A stretch of DNA of 64,000 bases from Sweltsa coloradensis (lineage: Eukaryota > Arthropoda > Insecta > Plecoptera > Chloroperlidae), in NCBI GenBank assembly GCA_024449915.1, contig JAMZAV010000780.1, positions 62,001-126,000 on the forward strand, in the 5' to 3' direction. The stretch's first letter is position 1. The number at the start of each line of letters is the position of its first letter. The notes beneath the pieces are model-generated. The model was not told the DNA's origin. It did not search any database and was given only the letters and a program-made list of their open reading frames with translations. Both the position numbers and the translations under genes were made by a program. Below, piece after piece: positions 33,901 through 44,728 of the stretch.

Positions 33901-34530
33901 AGTTGAATGTCAAAAGCCCTTTTTTTATTAAAAAAATATTTATGATGTCAGTTACGCCCTTTTGCCACCATTTATCAAGACGCCAGCAACGAAGCTCGGG
34001 GAAGATGTTTACTTTTGTCTCGTACGAATACTAAATAATTTGCAATGTATGAATGTAAATAAGTTTGTTGAAACTGAAAATAACATATATTTGTCACTTA
34101 CGCCCTTATGCCACCATGTTTTAAGACACACAGGTCGAAGAAAAGGGAACAATTTCACGTTTCCGTCGTATGAATACATAATTATTTGCAGTTGCACATA
34201 CTTATGTCAAAATGTATTGAAATAATTGAGAATATCATATTTTTAGCATTTACGCCCTTTTGCCACGCATGGGTTGAAGCTTATGACTGATTTAAACTTT
34301 ACTTTCGTAGAAATATTTAATAATTTGTATATATTAGTGCACAAAAATTGTTGACATTGAAAATAACAAATTTTTGGCACTTAAGCCCTTTTGTCACTAT
34401 ATCTCAAGACGCACGCGGCGGAGCTTCGGGGACTTTTCAACTATTGCTTAGTAGGCTAATCTGAGCCTGTGTGCAAATTTTCAGCTTGTTCGGAATTTTG
34501 TCCGGGTAAAAGTCTTCCACTCCTGGGCTA
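30936..34530. repeat. 3.6-kb fold-back with arms of about 0.8-1 kb
   Basis: The ends TAGCCCAGGAGTGGAAGA / TCTTCCACTCCTGGGCTA open long inverted arms (30936-31721 plus 32341-32580; 33580-34530), for example CAAAAGGGCGT near 31084 against ACGCCCTTTTG near 33954. The unit AAGGGCGTAAGTG recurs four times per arm. The left arm is interrupted by the HINE at 31722-32340. No intact ORF. Confidence 0.65.
31722..32340 (-). mobile_element. HINE type A copy
   Basis: The termini are CTAGGAAAACGCTTAAG and CTACGCTCATCCAA. Comparison with the opposite palindrome arm gives the empty site: flanks rejoin without duplicated bases at an A|A (T|T) junction. Confidence 0.8.
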
Positions 34531-34599
34531 CTACTATTCACGCTCGTCGCACTTTGTCGCAAATTTAAAAACGCTTTAACAGGATACTCATAACTAGCC

Positions 34600-35814
34600 T
34601 AGAGGTAATGCGAAATGGTGATATACTAGGAAAACGCTAAAGTCCCGCCGCGTTGATGGATGAGCTTTTTATAGGTTTTAGTTTGCGTGGGATATCTTTA
34701 CTTTTGCAAGTGCTTTGTTTTGCTGCCTACGCATTGTAGGTGAATGTTGTCAAGTTTCTTTTGTTTCTTGTCAATTGGTATTATTTACCGTAAAAAACTT
34801 GTACTAAAAGCTTTATTTCTATGGATTCTGGCTAGATTTTTCAACTTTTTCTTTCAAAAGGTACTACATAACCATATCCTTAATGTCCATGTATAATATG
34901 AACGTTGTAGCCCCACCCGTTTGGTCAGAATTGGCCCAAATGGCACAAAAATATCAAAAGTCAAAAAACGTATATTAAAAGCTTTATTTCTCTCGATTCT
35001 GGCTAACTTTTTCAACTTTTTCTTTCAGAAAGCAATACATCACCATTACCTTAATGTCCATGTGAAATATGAACGTTGTAGCCCCACCCGTTTGGTCAGA
35101 ATTGGCCCAAATGGCACGAAAATATCACACTAAAAATCGAAAAAAATCGTAAAAGTACGATATTCATGAGAAATATTTCTTCGATTGTACCCAAAAACGT
35201 GGCAAGTCTTAAGTTCAGAGAAAACGAAGGTCGTGTCAAATTTTTATCAAGATCGCATATGCCGTTTGCCCGGTAGAGAGCGAACAAACAGACGGAAAAA
35301 CCAAAAAAACAAACAAACAAACAAAAAACAAACAAACAAACAACGGAGCTAAATTTTTTGGGGGGTCGGTGAAATTGAAGTCTTCGCTTCGCTCATCCAA
35401 AAAACCCAAATTTTGCGTTTTTTGCGATTTCAAAAAAATTGACAAAAACTATACTAAAAAATCGAAAAATCCCAAAAAAATTGTACGCACCGTTATTTTG
35501 GAGGTCTATTTTCGTGAAGCCCGTGACCGCGTGCGTAATATTCGGTCTGGACCGGCACCTCCACCATCGCCTCACATTTTGCATACCAAAAGGTTCAATT
35601 TTGCGATTTAATTTTCACGTTTTGACCAGTTTGATACAATTTTGTTCGTTATTTCGCGCTATACGCAAAATTAGCGTTATACGCAAAATTAGCGTTTTCA
35701 AAATGTTCCATCTCTTAATGTTGTAATTTGTTGACAGTATTACATTTTTGGCAATAAAAAGGACATTTAAAAAAAATTCACAAATTTCGTTTTCACCATT
35801 TTTCACTTCCTCTA
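34600..35814. mobile_element. hAT-type MITE (TAGAGGTAATG family), split by a HINE
   Basis: 34600-34625 and 35401-35814 match the intact copy at 55450-56075 (TIR TAGAGGTAATG, interior ACCGGCACCTCCACCAT). The HINE at 34626-35400 sits near one end. Target duplications are not clear here. Confidence 0.65.
34626..35400 (-). mobile_element. HINE type B copy
   Basis: The termini are CTAGGAAAACGCTAAAG and CTTCGCTCATCCAA. The internal block TTGGTCAGAATTGGCCCAAA is present twice. It ends with an (AAAC)n-like tract near 35300-35342. Confidence 0.75.
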
Positions 35815-35818
35815 CTCA

Positions 35819-35883
35819 TTGGATGAGCGTAGCGAGCGAAGCGAAGATTCCATTTCACTACACTGGAGAAAAAAATCCGGAAT

Positions 35884-35914
<31 letters not shown>

Positions 35915-36614
35915 CTTTCTTTCTTTCTTTCTGTATTTTTGTCTGTTTGTTAACACGATTCCGGCTAAACCGATACTCCGATTGCGATGAAATTTTATGG
36001 AGACCTTCGAAATCTCTGAACTTAGAACTGCCACGTTTTTGAGCGCAATCGGAAAATTATTTCTCATGAAAATCGCCATTTTACGAATTTTTCAATTTTT
36101 AAAATATTTCTTCGACTTATAACACCTACATGCTTAATTCGATTTTAATGATTTTTTCACAAAACCTTTATTTTATGAATTAAGATATTCGTGTGAAATT
36201 TGAGCGCAATCGAAAAATTATTTCTCATGAAAATCGAAATTTTACACGTTTTTTTCTTTTTTTAAACAAGTCTTTGACTTATAACACCTACATGCTTTAT
36301 CCTATTGTAATGAATTTTTCACAGAACCTTAATTTTATGAATTAATATATTCTTGTAAAATTTGAGCGCAATCGAATAATTATTTCTTATGAAAATCGCA
36401 ATTTTACGATTTTTTCCTTTTTTAAAATTACGATTCATAAAAAAAATTAAAAAATAAAGTCAATTTTTTTATTTAATTTAATTTAATTTAAAAAAATTAT
36501 TCGACTTTGTAATAATTTTGTCACAGAACAACAGAAAATCCTCATAACACATGGCAGCTCAATGCACCAATTACGCTCATCCAACAACGCGGCGGGACTT
36601 AAGCGTTTTCCTAG
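35819..36614 (+). mobile_element. HINE type A copy
   Basis: It starts TTGGATGAGCGTAGCG and ends AACGCGGCGGGACTTAAGCG then TTTTCCTAG. A T-run followed by (CTTT)n at 35886-35935 is the family's variable tract. It lies about 330 bp upstream of the intron 2 snoRNA. Confidence 0.8.
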
Positions 36615-36942
36615 TAACCCAAAAACGTCGACAAATGTCAAAAACTACTGTTTTGTCGCCACAGTCTGCAAACTCCCTCGGTTGCACTTGCATGTTTACG
36701 TTTAAACTACAATACTCTTCTATGTTTTCAAAATAGCCATGGAAAATATTAAACTACATTACCCGGAAATGTTTTAAAAATAATAACCACTGAAAATTTG
36801 TTTCTGGGGAGAATGCTTATTACGTCGTCCAGAATACCTGTAGGGCCTATGCCGTTGAATGAAACATATTGTTCTTACTTCTTGCCTCTGCTCTCACAAC
36901 TGTCTGGTTGGTAACTTTCTCTCACTAGAATCGTATTGAATG
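36615..36942. other. Intron 2 3' region, nothing recognised
   Basis: Unique-looking sequence between the last HINE and the acceptor-proximal snoRNA. No ORF, TIR or RNA motif was recognised. Confidence 0.4.
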
Positions 36943-37030
36943 ATTGGTTCATGATGACTTCTGCTATGACAGCACTTGCCTGAACATCTGTGAAGGTTAT
37001 ATTTTCACCTCTAACGTACTGATGCCAATT
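36943..37030 (+). ncRNA. Box C/D snoRNA in RPS8 intron 2 (likely parent of the array)
   Basis: C box ATGATGA (36951-36957), D' box CCTGA, D box CTGA (37019-37022), terminal stem ATTGG/CCAAT. The D-box guide TTTCACCTCTAACG matches the array copies and is complementary to 18S CGTTAGAGGTGAAA. The D box ends 93 nt before exon 3, the favourable distance for intron-processed C/D snoRNAs. The stem sequence differs from the array (TTGGTG/CACCAA), yet pairing is kept. Confidence 0.88.
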
Positions 37031-37115
37031 AAGAAATGTACAGGTCTATTACATACTGTAGATACGTTTCGAATGAATGTAAATAAATTTACTTCAATTG
37101 TTGTACTGTTTCCAG

Positions 37116-37215
37116 CTTGGATCCCGGCGAGTCCACAGTGTTCGTACCCGCGGAGGGAATACAAAGTACCGTGCACTCCGATTGGATCAAGGGAACTTCT
37201 CCTGGGGATCAGAGT
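37116..37215 (+). CDS. RPS8: RPS8 coding exon 3, eS8 residues 38-71
   Basis: Between ...TTTCCAG and GTAAGT, in phase 0 and leaving in phase 1, it encodes [20 protein letters not shown] then [13 protein letters not shown] and the first base of Cys71. This is the conserved eS8 segment [21 protein letters not shown]. The snoRNA just upstream supports the intron assignment. Confidence 0.97.
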
Positions 37216-37398
37216 GTAAGTTTATTTAGCTGTTCAATTGTAAGACTCAAGTTTTCTATTCTCTGGTCTGGCTGACTTGTCCCAAATGTGTAGATAGGCC
37301 TACTTAAAATGGTGCGACTACTTACCCGGGAGTCTTGACTGAAATGATCCTTTCATTCTCTTGTCTGGGCCCGGGGTAGAATTAAGCTCTGTCTTTCT

Positions 37399-38061
37399 TT
37401 GCCGATCAGAGAAGGTGGTAAAAGAGACAAGGACCATCTCACAAACATAGCTAGTAAGTACAAAGTAGGGGAATTCTGGCATTCCATGTTATCTACACCA
37501 TCAACTGAATCCAACTCTGTAATTATCTCATTTACTAAATCGGAGGTCAAAGCTCTACTGTACGACAGTCTTGGGCACGTTCCCCCAAAAAAGGAACTTT
37601 GAAAAAAAAAGTAACTGAGACGTTCCTCGTTCCTTAAAAGGAACTTATAGTTCCTTTCACGTTCCTTATACCATCACTGATTTAAACAATAATAAATTTG
37701 AAATGAGTTTATTTATCATTACTCTTATTTATTAAAGTGAGTCCTAGGCTATCTGTCGAGGGTGGCGCCATTTTTAAAAAAACATGATGTCACATTGATA
37801 TTTTCATACTGCAGTTTACGATATCAGCTACTGGAATTCGGAACGACGACGAAAGGAACTTATAAAGGAACGTTAAATTTGTTCCAAGTTCCCACGAAAT
37901 AGTAACTTGGACGTTACAAGTTCCTGATCAAAGAAAAGGAACTCGTTCCCACAAAAGTTCCTGAAAAAGGAACGCGTTCCCGGGAACGCGTTCCTCCCCA
38001 AGACTGCTGTACGACACCATTGAAAGAGGGTACTTAAACATTTGCAACAGATGGTATGGTA
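37399..38061 (+). pseudogene. Unrecognised ORF fragment split by a hAT insertion
   Basis: The reading frame 37399-37557 (with KYKVGEFWHSMLSTPSTESN and FTKSEVKALLYD) continues in frame after the hAT element as TIERGYLNICNRWYGTLR and stops at about 38061. The hAT copy and its 8-bp duplication sit exactly between. It could be a decayed transposon ORF or chance; no family was recognised. Confidence 0.3.
37566..38006. mobile_element. hAT-type MITE, TIR CAGTCTTGGG
   Basis: Ends CAGTCTTGGG / CCCAAGACTG, perfect 8-bp duplication CTGTACGA (37558-37565, 38007-38014). The subterminal arrays are GTTCCTTTT/AAAAGGAAC and GGAACGCGTTCC palindromes. Non-coding. Confidence 0.88.
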
Positions 38062-38448
38062 CACTTCGCTGATGACGTGATATAAATACGATAAAAACTT
38101 GATAGGTGGCAACTTGTGTGTGTGTGTGAAGTGATAGCTTTTGACTTCTAGTAGATTGAAAACAGTAGTGATGTGATGGTAATTATTTATGCGGTATAAT
38201 CTCTGGAAGATCGTACGAGTGGTAAGGCCAGAGGGGGGCTTACTCAACATACTGCCACAAGTCGACGGCATGAACAAAGGACATTATAATTCAAAAGAAA
38301 ATGCCACCAAGCACAAAAGATATGAGAAAGCGCATGTTTGATAAGCCTTCCGCCTACAATGTGACACCTTAATTCAGGAACCGGGTTTTACGGGTAAACG
38401 GATAGTGGAAACACGTACCCGTACCCGACTTCGTCCTTAGTAATAACA
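38062..38448. mobile_element. Partial hAT-type element
   Basis: It matches the right half of the intact hAT at 44729-45448 (GTGATAGCTTTTGACTTC, GGAACCGGGTTTTACGGGTA, end ACCCGACTTCGTCCTTAG). The left end is missing. Confidence 0.55.
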
Positions 38449-38492
38449 TTGTTGGCTATTCAGAATTAGGAAAAAATGCATGCATGTGAGAT

Positions 38493-38573
38493 TTGGCAAC
38501 TAAATGATGACACACTATTCATTTCCTTACCTACTCTGAGAGAAGTGCTGAACACTTGAATCTGAGGTTGCTA
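38493..38573 (+). ncRNA. Box C/D snoRNA in RPS8 intron 3
   Basis: C box ATGATGA (38504-38510), D' CTGA (38536-38539), D box CTGA (38562-38565), terminal stem GCAAC (38496-38500) with GTTGC (38567-38571). The D box ends 78 nt before exon 4, the expected position. The guides are TTCCTTACCTACT (D') and CTGAACACTTGAAT (D). I could not assign an rRNA target. Confidence 0.8.
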
Positions 38574-38643
38574 ATGTAGTGTCATTGTCACGGTCAACTG
38601 GCAAAGATATAGGCAGACTACTTAGACCTTAATTTGTTTTCAG

Positions 38644-38819
38644 GTACTGCTCGTAAGACCCGTATTATTGATGTAGTGTACAATGCCTCTAACAACGAGC
38701 TTGTCAGGACAAAAACCCTGGTGAAGAATGCGATAGTCGTTGTAGACGCCACCCCGTTCCGTCAGTGGTACGAGTCCCATTACGCACTGCCCCTTGGCAG
38801 GAAGAAGGGAGCAAAGTTG
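38644..38819 (+). CDS. RPS8: RPS8 coding exon 4, eS8 residues 71-129
   Basis: Between TTTTCAG and GTGAGT, it completes Cys71 and encodes [40 protein letters not shown] and [18 protein letters not shown], ending in phase 0. These are core eS8 signatures ([35 protein letters not shown]). No disabling changes. Confidence 0.98.
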
Positions 38820-38821
38820 GT

Positions 38822-40119
38822 GAGTAAATAAATACAATGTGAATCGAATGTTAGGATAAGTTATTATTTGTTGATCAGCTTCTTTTGGCTCCGGGGTGTT
38901 TTTGATTAAAATCATTGATTTAAAGTCGATCCATTGAAACATGCTTGTAGTGAAATTTGGCTGAAATTCATACTATATACTCTTAATAGTGTGCTTTTTA
39001 ATAATACAACAAGCAAAATGGGGGTTACCAGCTTACTTTCGGGAGATTTTTCGAAATAAAAATCAAGTAAATCCCTATCCTTTAACATTGCAAGCCTGCA
39101 AAACTCTTCACTTTCCGACCAAAAAGATACTACAGTACACGAACCGCAAGTGAAATATGACTAAATTATGTATGGATTTGCAGGTAATTAAACACTGAAA
39201 AAGAAAAGTATTTGTAAAATACATGTTACCATACTGGATTTTGAAATTTTTACGTCCAAAGTCAAGCTATAATTGTGATAACCAGGAGCGTCAGTGAAGG
39301 TTTGGCAACGCTGCGTGACGTCACTTCGAAGCCGCGCGCGATTGACCAATGGCAGTGAACTCGTGGGGGGGGGGGGAGCCAAATTTAAAAAGTGGGTTTG
39401 GCTGCCTTTCCCTATGACAGCACGGGGTTCGGGTGTGTTTGCGTTATGCTGCTGGATATATCTTTCAGATTCGGATATATAAATCGAAAGTTGGCCTAGG
39501 CCTAGAAATACTAAATAATACTCGACGGGCGGAATATTATCCATCCTTTTCAGTTAAAATTGATTTTAAAAAGTAAAAATCCCTGGGGTGTTATGATTCA
39601 TTGACTAGCCACCCATTAACATAATTGGCCTTTTGTTGTGAATGTAGGCCCTACATTAACTACCAACTTAAAATAGTAATTGAAGCACAGTCATGCAGAA
39701 TGCAATGTAACAGCTGAATAGATAACAGTTGATTAGGAAAAGGAACCTGGGAAGTACATACCTACTGAACGCCAAGAGATGAAAATATTTTTAATGCTTT
39801 CAGTGCATGATTGAATCTTGATGCACTTGATTCATAGAATCTCTGTCGTAGGCCCAAATACGATTTTGTGCGGCCGTCCACGGCAAATTTCACCACACTC
39901 ACCGAGCCCGTTTGGTTTTAGGGCCTGGTAAAAAAATTAGGCCCAGTAAGAAATACATATAAAATCAGTTTTAGCCATATTAGATACCGCGGCAGTAGGC
40001 CTAACTACGAAATAAGTGAAACACGTGTTGTGTAACATTGTTAGAGTAGGCCTGATAAATCGACAATAATTTACATTCTGATGTAAAAATCAAATAAAAA
40101 GTATGCATAAACAACTCAC
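38822..40119. other. Start of intron 4, nothing firm recognised
   Basis: It contains a G-run (39366-39378) and scattered AGGCCT motifs. The ORFs at 39188-39544 (-) and 39294-39482 (+) overlap on opposite strands and show no domain. No snoRNA box pair was found. Confidence 0.4.
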
Positions 40120-40127
40120 ATAAATAC

Positions 40128-41118
40128 TAGGGCTGCCCAACAATATCGATAATTCGATATGATATCGATATGAAGAAAAAAATTCGATATCGATATGAAA
40201 ATGTATATCGTTTGATTTTAATTTTTTTTTTTTTTTTTTTTAAATCAAGAAATGGTTGGTGTGGCAGTGAGTTATGGTTCTGCAGCGCTGTTCCTTCCCC
40301 CCCCCCCCCTCCCACGCCACCAACTACATATTGATAAGTCAGTTTGGCTTCGGGCCAAGACTCTTGCTGCTTTGTTTTGTTTATCTTATCAGATAAGATA
40401 ACAAGAACACATGTGTAATCTCATTCATAGAATTCATAGAATTGGCCCAGAGCATGGCTCTGCTAATCGTAAAAGGCGATTCAAGAGAAAAAGTCCACCT
40501 CGCAAACATCAGCTAGGAAGAGCGGAGTATCTTACTCCCCGAAACTAGAGGCGAGCTCTGGCAATCGTCGTCGGGGACCTTGCCCCCTTCCCTTGACGAC
40601 CCCCCGGCGACGATGACAATGACACAACGAACGATGACAAAGACGTTGACGACCGCGACGTGAGAAACCCCCCTTCATCCCCTTACCCGTGGCTGGTTCT
40701 GACCAGCATGGGCCCCTCCCCCCCCACCCCCCCCCCCCCTTAGGCTAGAGTGGTGCATTATGACCTAACGGTTGACGCGTCCTTAATCCAAATAAACAAA
40801 AAAAAAAAAAAAAAGTTGTTACACTAGAGTAGTGTCCAGACAGAGTCAGGGAAAGAGAGGTAGAGACAGAGAAGTCAGTTAGCTTCTATCTCTTCGCAGG
40901 GCCGCCGCAAGTATTGTTGTGATTGTTCATGGGACGGACAGTGGCATGTCTGTACCCAAAGAACGTAATAACAAGTTAACGTAATAACAGTTAAAAAAAA
41001 AAAAAAAAAAAAAAAAAACGATATCGATACTCGATTTGAAAAGTTCGATATCGAATCACGATATCGATATATCCCCTCACGATATCGATATGATGTTTTT
41101 TATCGTTGGGCAGCCCTA
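40128..41118. mobile_element. hAT-type element, TIR TAGGGCTGCCCAACAATA
   Basis: Ends TAGGGCTGCCCAAC and GTTGGGCAGCCCTA, 8-bp duplication ATAAATAC (40120-40127, 41119-41126). The subterminal sequence is a dense array of GATATCGATATCG-type palindromes. The interior shares AGTCAGGGA and CACCAACTAC-type blocks with the partial element at 43755. A retroposon with a poly-A tail is nested inside. Confidence 0.88.
40440..40815 (+). mobile_element. Retroposon 3' end with poly-A tail
   Basis: Starting near TTGGCCCAGAGCATGGCTCT, it is unlike the surrounding hAT and ends in CCAAATAAAC followed by a 16-A tail. GACGATGACA repeats fill the middle. It may be a SINE or a LINE 3' end. Possible flanking repeat TTCATAGAA at 40425-40442 is doubled on the left only. 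Confidence 0.4.
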
Positions 41119-41274
41119 ATAAATACATACATAAACATAACATAAACTCCATTTTGAGAGGTGTAGGCTTACTGACGTAAATAGCAAATGTTAGGGGAAA
41201 AATGTCCTTGTATTTGAGTAAATTCCAATTGAAAAGGAATAAAAATCATGAACAATAAAGATGGAATGAGCCAA

Positions 41275-41362
41275 AAAAATTAAAAAAGTTTTCCCAGTCG
41301 GGACTCAAACCGGCGACCTTTCGCATACAAAACGAGCGCGCTAGCCGCTGGGCCATTAGCGA
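41275..41362 (-). repeat. tRNA-derived sequence (SINE head), Thr-like anticodon loop
   Basis: On the minus strand, A box TGGCCCAGCGG and B box GGTTTGAGTCC are spaced as in a tRNA, with an anticodon-arm-like CTCGTTTTGTATGCGAA (loop TTTGTAT, anticodon TGT). The acceptor and T stems do not pair properly, so it is not a working tRNA gene. T-runs follow at about 41260-41285. Confidence 0.5.
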
Positions 41363-41972
41363 TGCGTGCGCTTCCTTCAACCCAGCAGATATGCACCCCG
41401 ACTCAAAACGAGCGTAAAAGTTTTGTGATTTCAATTAGGACACTTTTAATACTTTTAAAGCCTTCTGCCAATATTTTTTTAATGTAATTTACGTCTGTAA
41501 ATAGCATATATACGCAACTACAGTTTATTTTGGTATGAAACACTTTCGAGGTGTCAGATTCTCTCGGCGCGTTTTTATCCACTCTATCAGAAGCAGAGGC
41601 AGAAGGCTGCTGGTGCCGTGTTGCCAAGCTAAATACCAGGTTGGCCAAACTCTCAAGAAGAAGTTTCCAACTATTACATATCGTATATTTATTGTTACAA
41701 ATTACATGAGAGACAATCATATTGTACGTTTAATGTTTAACGAACACAATATTACTTTGTTCATAGGCCCATTAGCCTACTTTAGTGATTTAAATGTTAT
41801 TTTGATGAGACGTTTCGATTTCTGAGGTTGGCAAATACTGAACTAGTCAGTTAGCGACTGTAGGTACCAATAAGAGATGCAAATAAATATGTTTTCCTAA
41901 AATGTAACAATAAAAAATAAACAAATACTTTGAGTGTAGTAAAATAAACTACAGTTGTGAATTATCTGACAT
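41363..41972. other. Intron 4 spacer, one unassigned ORF
   Basis: The ORF 41535-41825 (+, 96 aa, starts MKHFRGVRFSRRVF) overlaps another on the opposite strand. It shows no recognisable domain and is probably spurious. No TIRs or RNA motifs were seen. Confidence 0.35.
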
Positions 41973-41980
41973 AAAAATAC

Positions 41981-42587
41981 TAGGGATGTCAACGATAATC
42001 GCATATCGATAATTATTGATAATATCGATTATCGATATTATCGCGATATGAGTTGCTGCATCGCGATTATCGTACGATATTAATTCCTAGCGATAATCGC
42101 GATATTATCGGGCATCTGCTGCTTCAAATTGAATTTAGCGCCAATGGATGTGTTGATTCTTCAGTTATCACGTGTTGTTGCATCGCCCCAATCACGTAAA
42201 CTTCTCTACTGCGCATTGCGCAATGGCAGGCGTCAGCTGGCTGTTGCCTAGCAACGACAGGCCCGCCCTCGATGGGCCCGCCCCCCGCCGACCGCTCGAA
42301 GCTAGCCTCTCTCTCGCTTCACCGCTCTTCTCGCACACGCTGTCTCGTGGTAGGGGTATCGAGTGGCCGGTTGGCCGCTCCGCCAACCAATAGCCACGCT
42401 AGTACAGTGAAGGCGCGCAATTCAAATAGACGCACTGCGAGAAACGTGTTTTATATACGCCGATATATCGTGATATGACTGAAGCGACTATATCGGCGCG
42501 ATATTTTTTGTCCACGATATTATCGCGATATTAATTTTATTTCAGCGCGATTATCGATATGAAATTTTATATCGTTTGACATCCCTA
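41981..42587. mobile_element. hAT-type element, TIR TAGGGATGTCAAACGATA
   Basis: Ends TAGGGATGTC / GACATCCCTA, 8-bp duplication AAAAATAC (41973-41980, 42588-42595). The subterminal array is ATCGATATTATCGCGATA-like. The GC-rich core (42180-42420) has promoter-like GCGCATTGCGCAATGG. No transposase. Confidence 0.9.
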
Positions 42588-42631
42588 AAAAATACCAAGT
42601 AGGCCCTATTTTATCAGTTGTAGCTGAATAA

Positions 42632-43400
42632 CTAGGAAAACGCTTAAGTCCCGCCGCGTTGTTGGATGAGCGTAATTGGTGCATTGAGCTGACATGTGTT
42701 TTGCGGTTTTTCTGTTGTTCTGTGAAAAAATCATTACTAAGTTGAAGATTTTTTTTTAATTAAATTAAATTAAATGAAAAATTAACCTAAATTTTAAATT
42801 TTTTAATTAATTGTAATTTAAAAAAAGGAAAAAATCGTAATATTGAAATTTTCATAAGAAATAATTTTTCAATTGCGCACAAATTTTACACAAATATATG
42901 AATTTATAAAATTAAGGTTCTGTGAAAAAATTATTACAATAGGATAAAGCATATAGGTGTTATAAGTCAAAGAATTGTTTTAAAAAAGAAAAAAGCGTAA
43001 AATTTCGATTTTCATGAGAAATAGTTTTTTGATTGCGCTCAAATTTCACACGAATACATAAATTCATAAAATTAAGGTTCTGTGAAAAAATCATTAAAAT
43101 CGGACAAAGCATGTAGGTGTTATAAGCTGAAGAAATTTTTTAAAAATCGAAAAAAATAGTAAAATTGCAATTTTCATGAGAAATAATTTTTCGATTGCGC
43201 TCAAAAACGTGGCAGTTCTTCGTTCAGAGATTTCGAAGGCCTCCATAAAATTTCATCGCAATTGGAGTATCGGTTTAGCCGGAATCGTGTTAACAGACAC
43301 ACAAAAATACAAAAAAAAAAAAAAACATTCCGGATTTTTTTCTCCAGTGTAGTGAAATGGAATCTTCGCTTCGCTCGCTACGCTCGCTACGCTCATCCAA
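42632..43400 (-). mobile_element. HINE type A copy
   Basis: The termini are CTAGGAAAACGCTTAAG and CTACGCTCATCCAA. It lies 37 bp after the hAT element. No target duplication. Confidence 0.8.
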
Positions 43401-43754
43401 TAATATTATACTCTTGAGTCCGTTGGTACACTCACTGGAGTCACTTTAAATCAAATGATTTTTAATACAAATTATTGATAGAAATGAGCACTTTTTCTTC
43501 ATTTGGAGCTAAACACAAGAGTTTTGACTAATTTAATGCAATGTTTTCCTTAATGTCTCTCCCTGCCTAGGTATTTTACATGCATCTCCGAGCCTAGTCC
43601 TACACCTAGGTAGGCTACCGGTACCTGAAATGAAAATGGCCAGATATCAATGATGAAGTCACCTAAATAAATAAATGAATTTGTGTTGAGAGTAGGCCTA
43701 TGCCCACTCAGTTATAGAACTGATTTTTCCCCTTTTTTTTGCATGGTTGACAGG

Positions 43755-44680
43755 TAGGGCTGTGCAAATTAGTAAAAATGCCCCCCTGGGTAGCCTACCC
43801 GAAATTACGAAATTTTAAGATTTTTTTGCGATTACCCCCAAAAAAGTGAAGTTAGTCAATTATTTACGGTACTTTATATTGACAGGTTCATCACATTTAA
43901 CAAACGTTCTCATGTCGACGGTCTGGGCCCCAGAGATGCTCGTTTCTAATGTCCAGCTGTTGAAAACACACTTTAAGAAGGAATTGGTATTGCCCCCCCC
44001 CCCCCATGCCATCAACTACGTATCACTAGCTTGCTTATCAGTCTTGGCTCCTGACTCTGCTGTTTTGTTTTGTTTAAGTTGTGAGGTAAGATAACGAGAC
44101 CACAAGTGCAATCTCATTTATTTTATCAGCAAAGCAGCGCCAGCAGCTAGTTACACTACAATATCCGGACCAAGGTCAAGACGGAGTCAGGGAGGGAGAG
44201 CGAGAGAGAGACAGGGCGAGGAAGAAGGAGTGCGAGCAGATAGCGTTGAAGAGGGGGGGGGGGGAGAGAAGGAGTAAAGCCCCACACAATGTTGGCTGTG
44301 GGCGTCGAGGAACAACACTCGTTGTTGATCCACTCGTGCAGCGCGGGTGGGCGGAGGGAGCTATCTGTAGATCGTGACTGAGCGGAGAAGTGAATGCCTG
44401 GCTTCCCTTGGCAATCTTCCAGACTTTGTTTATCTCGTAAGTTGACGCCACAACATTACGCGCTATGCTCCGTTGCAAAAACATGACTCCTTTCTTCAAT
44501 TTATTGCATCGAATTTCAAACTTGGGACTTAATATAACTTCGAAATATGAATTCCTACTGAATTTCAAAGTAACCAAACTAAATAACAAATTCCTATATT
44601 GATGATGTTTGGGACCAATGTTTTCAATTGAAATTTGCCAAATTTCGAACTATAAGAGTTCGAATTGGCGAGGGACTACT
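43755..44680. mobile_element. Incomplete hAT-type element
   Basis: The left end TAGGGCTGTGCAAATTA has no matching right end. Inside, CCATCAACTACGTATCAC, TTTTGTTTTGTTTA and GACGGAGTCAGGGAGGGAG parallel the interior of the hAT at 40128-41118. The right boundary is a guess. Confidence 0.45.
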
Positions 44681-44728
44681 GTACCTATATTATATGATAA
44701 TGAAATTAAAGATAGGCCTACTCCCAAC

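Noticed and set aside
35858..36079. Recurring ORFs with VAVLSSEISKVSIKFH and similar at 305, 2044, 3073, 9312, 32099, 35858
   Set aside because: The same peptide recurs because the HINE repeats are homologous. The frames are short, end in poly-lysine from A tracts, and occur on both strands.
41275..41362. Functional tRNA-Thr gene on the minus strand
   Set aside because: A and B boxes and the anticodon arm are recognisable, but the acceptor and T stems do not pair; a SINE head is more likely.
43650..43730. Box C/D snoRNA with ATGATGA and CTGA
   Set aside because: The box pair is present, but no terminal stem can form.
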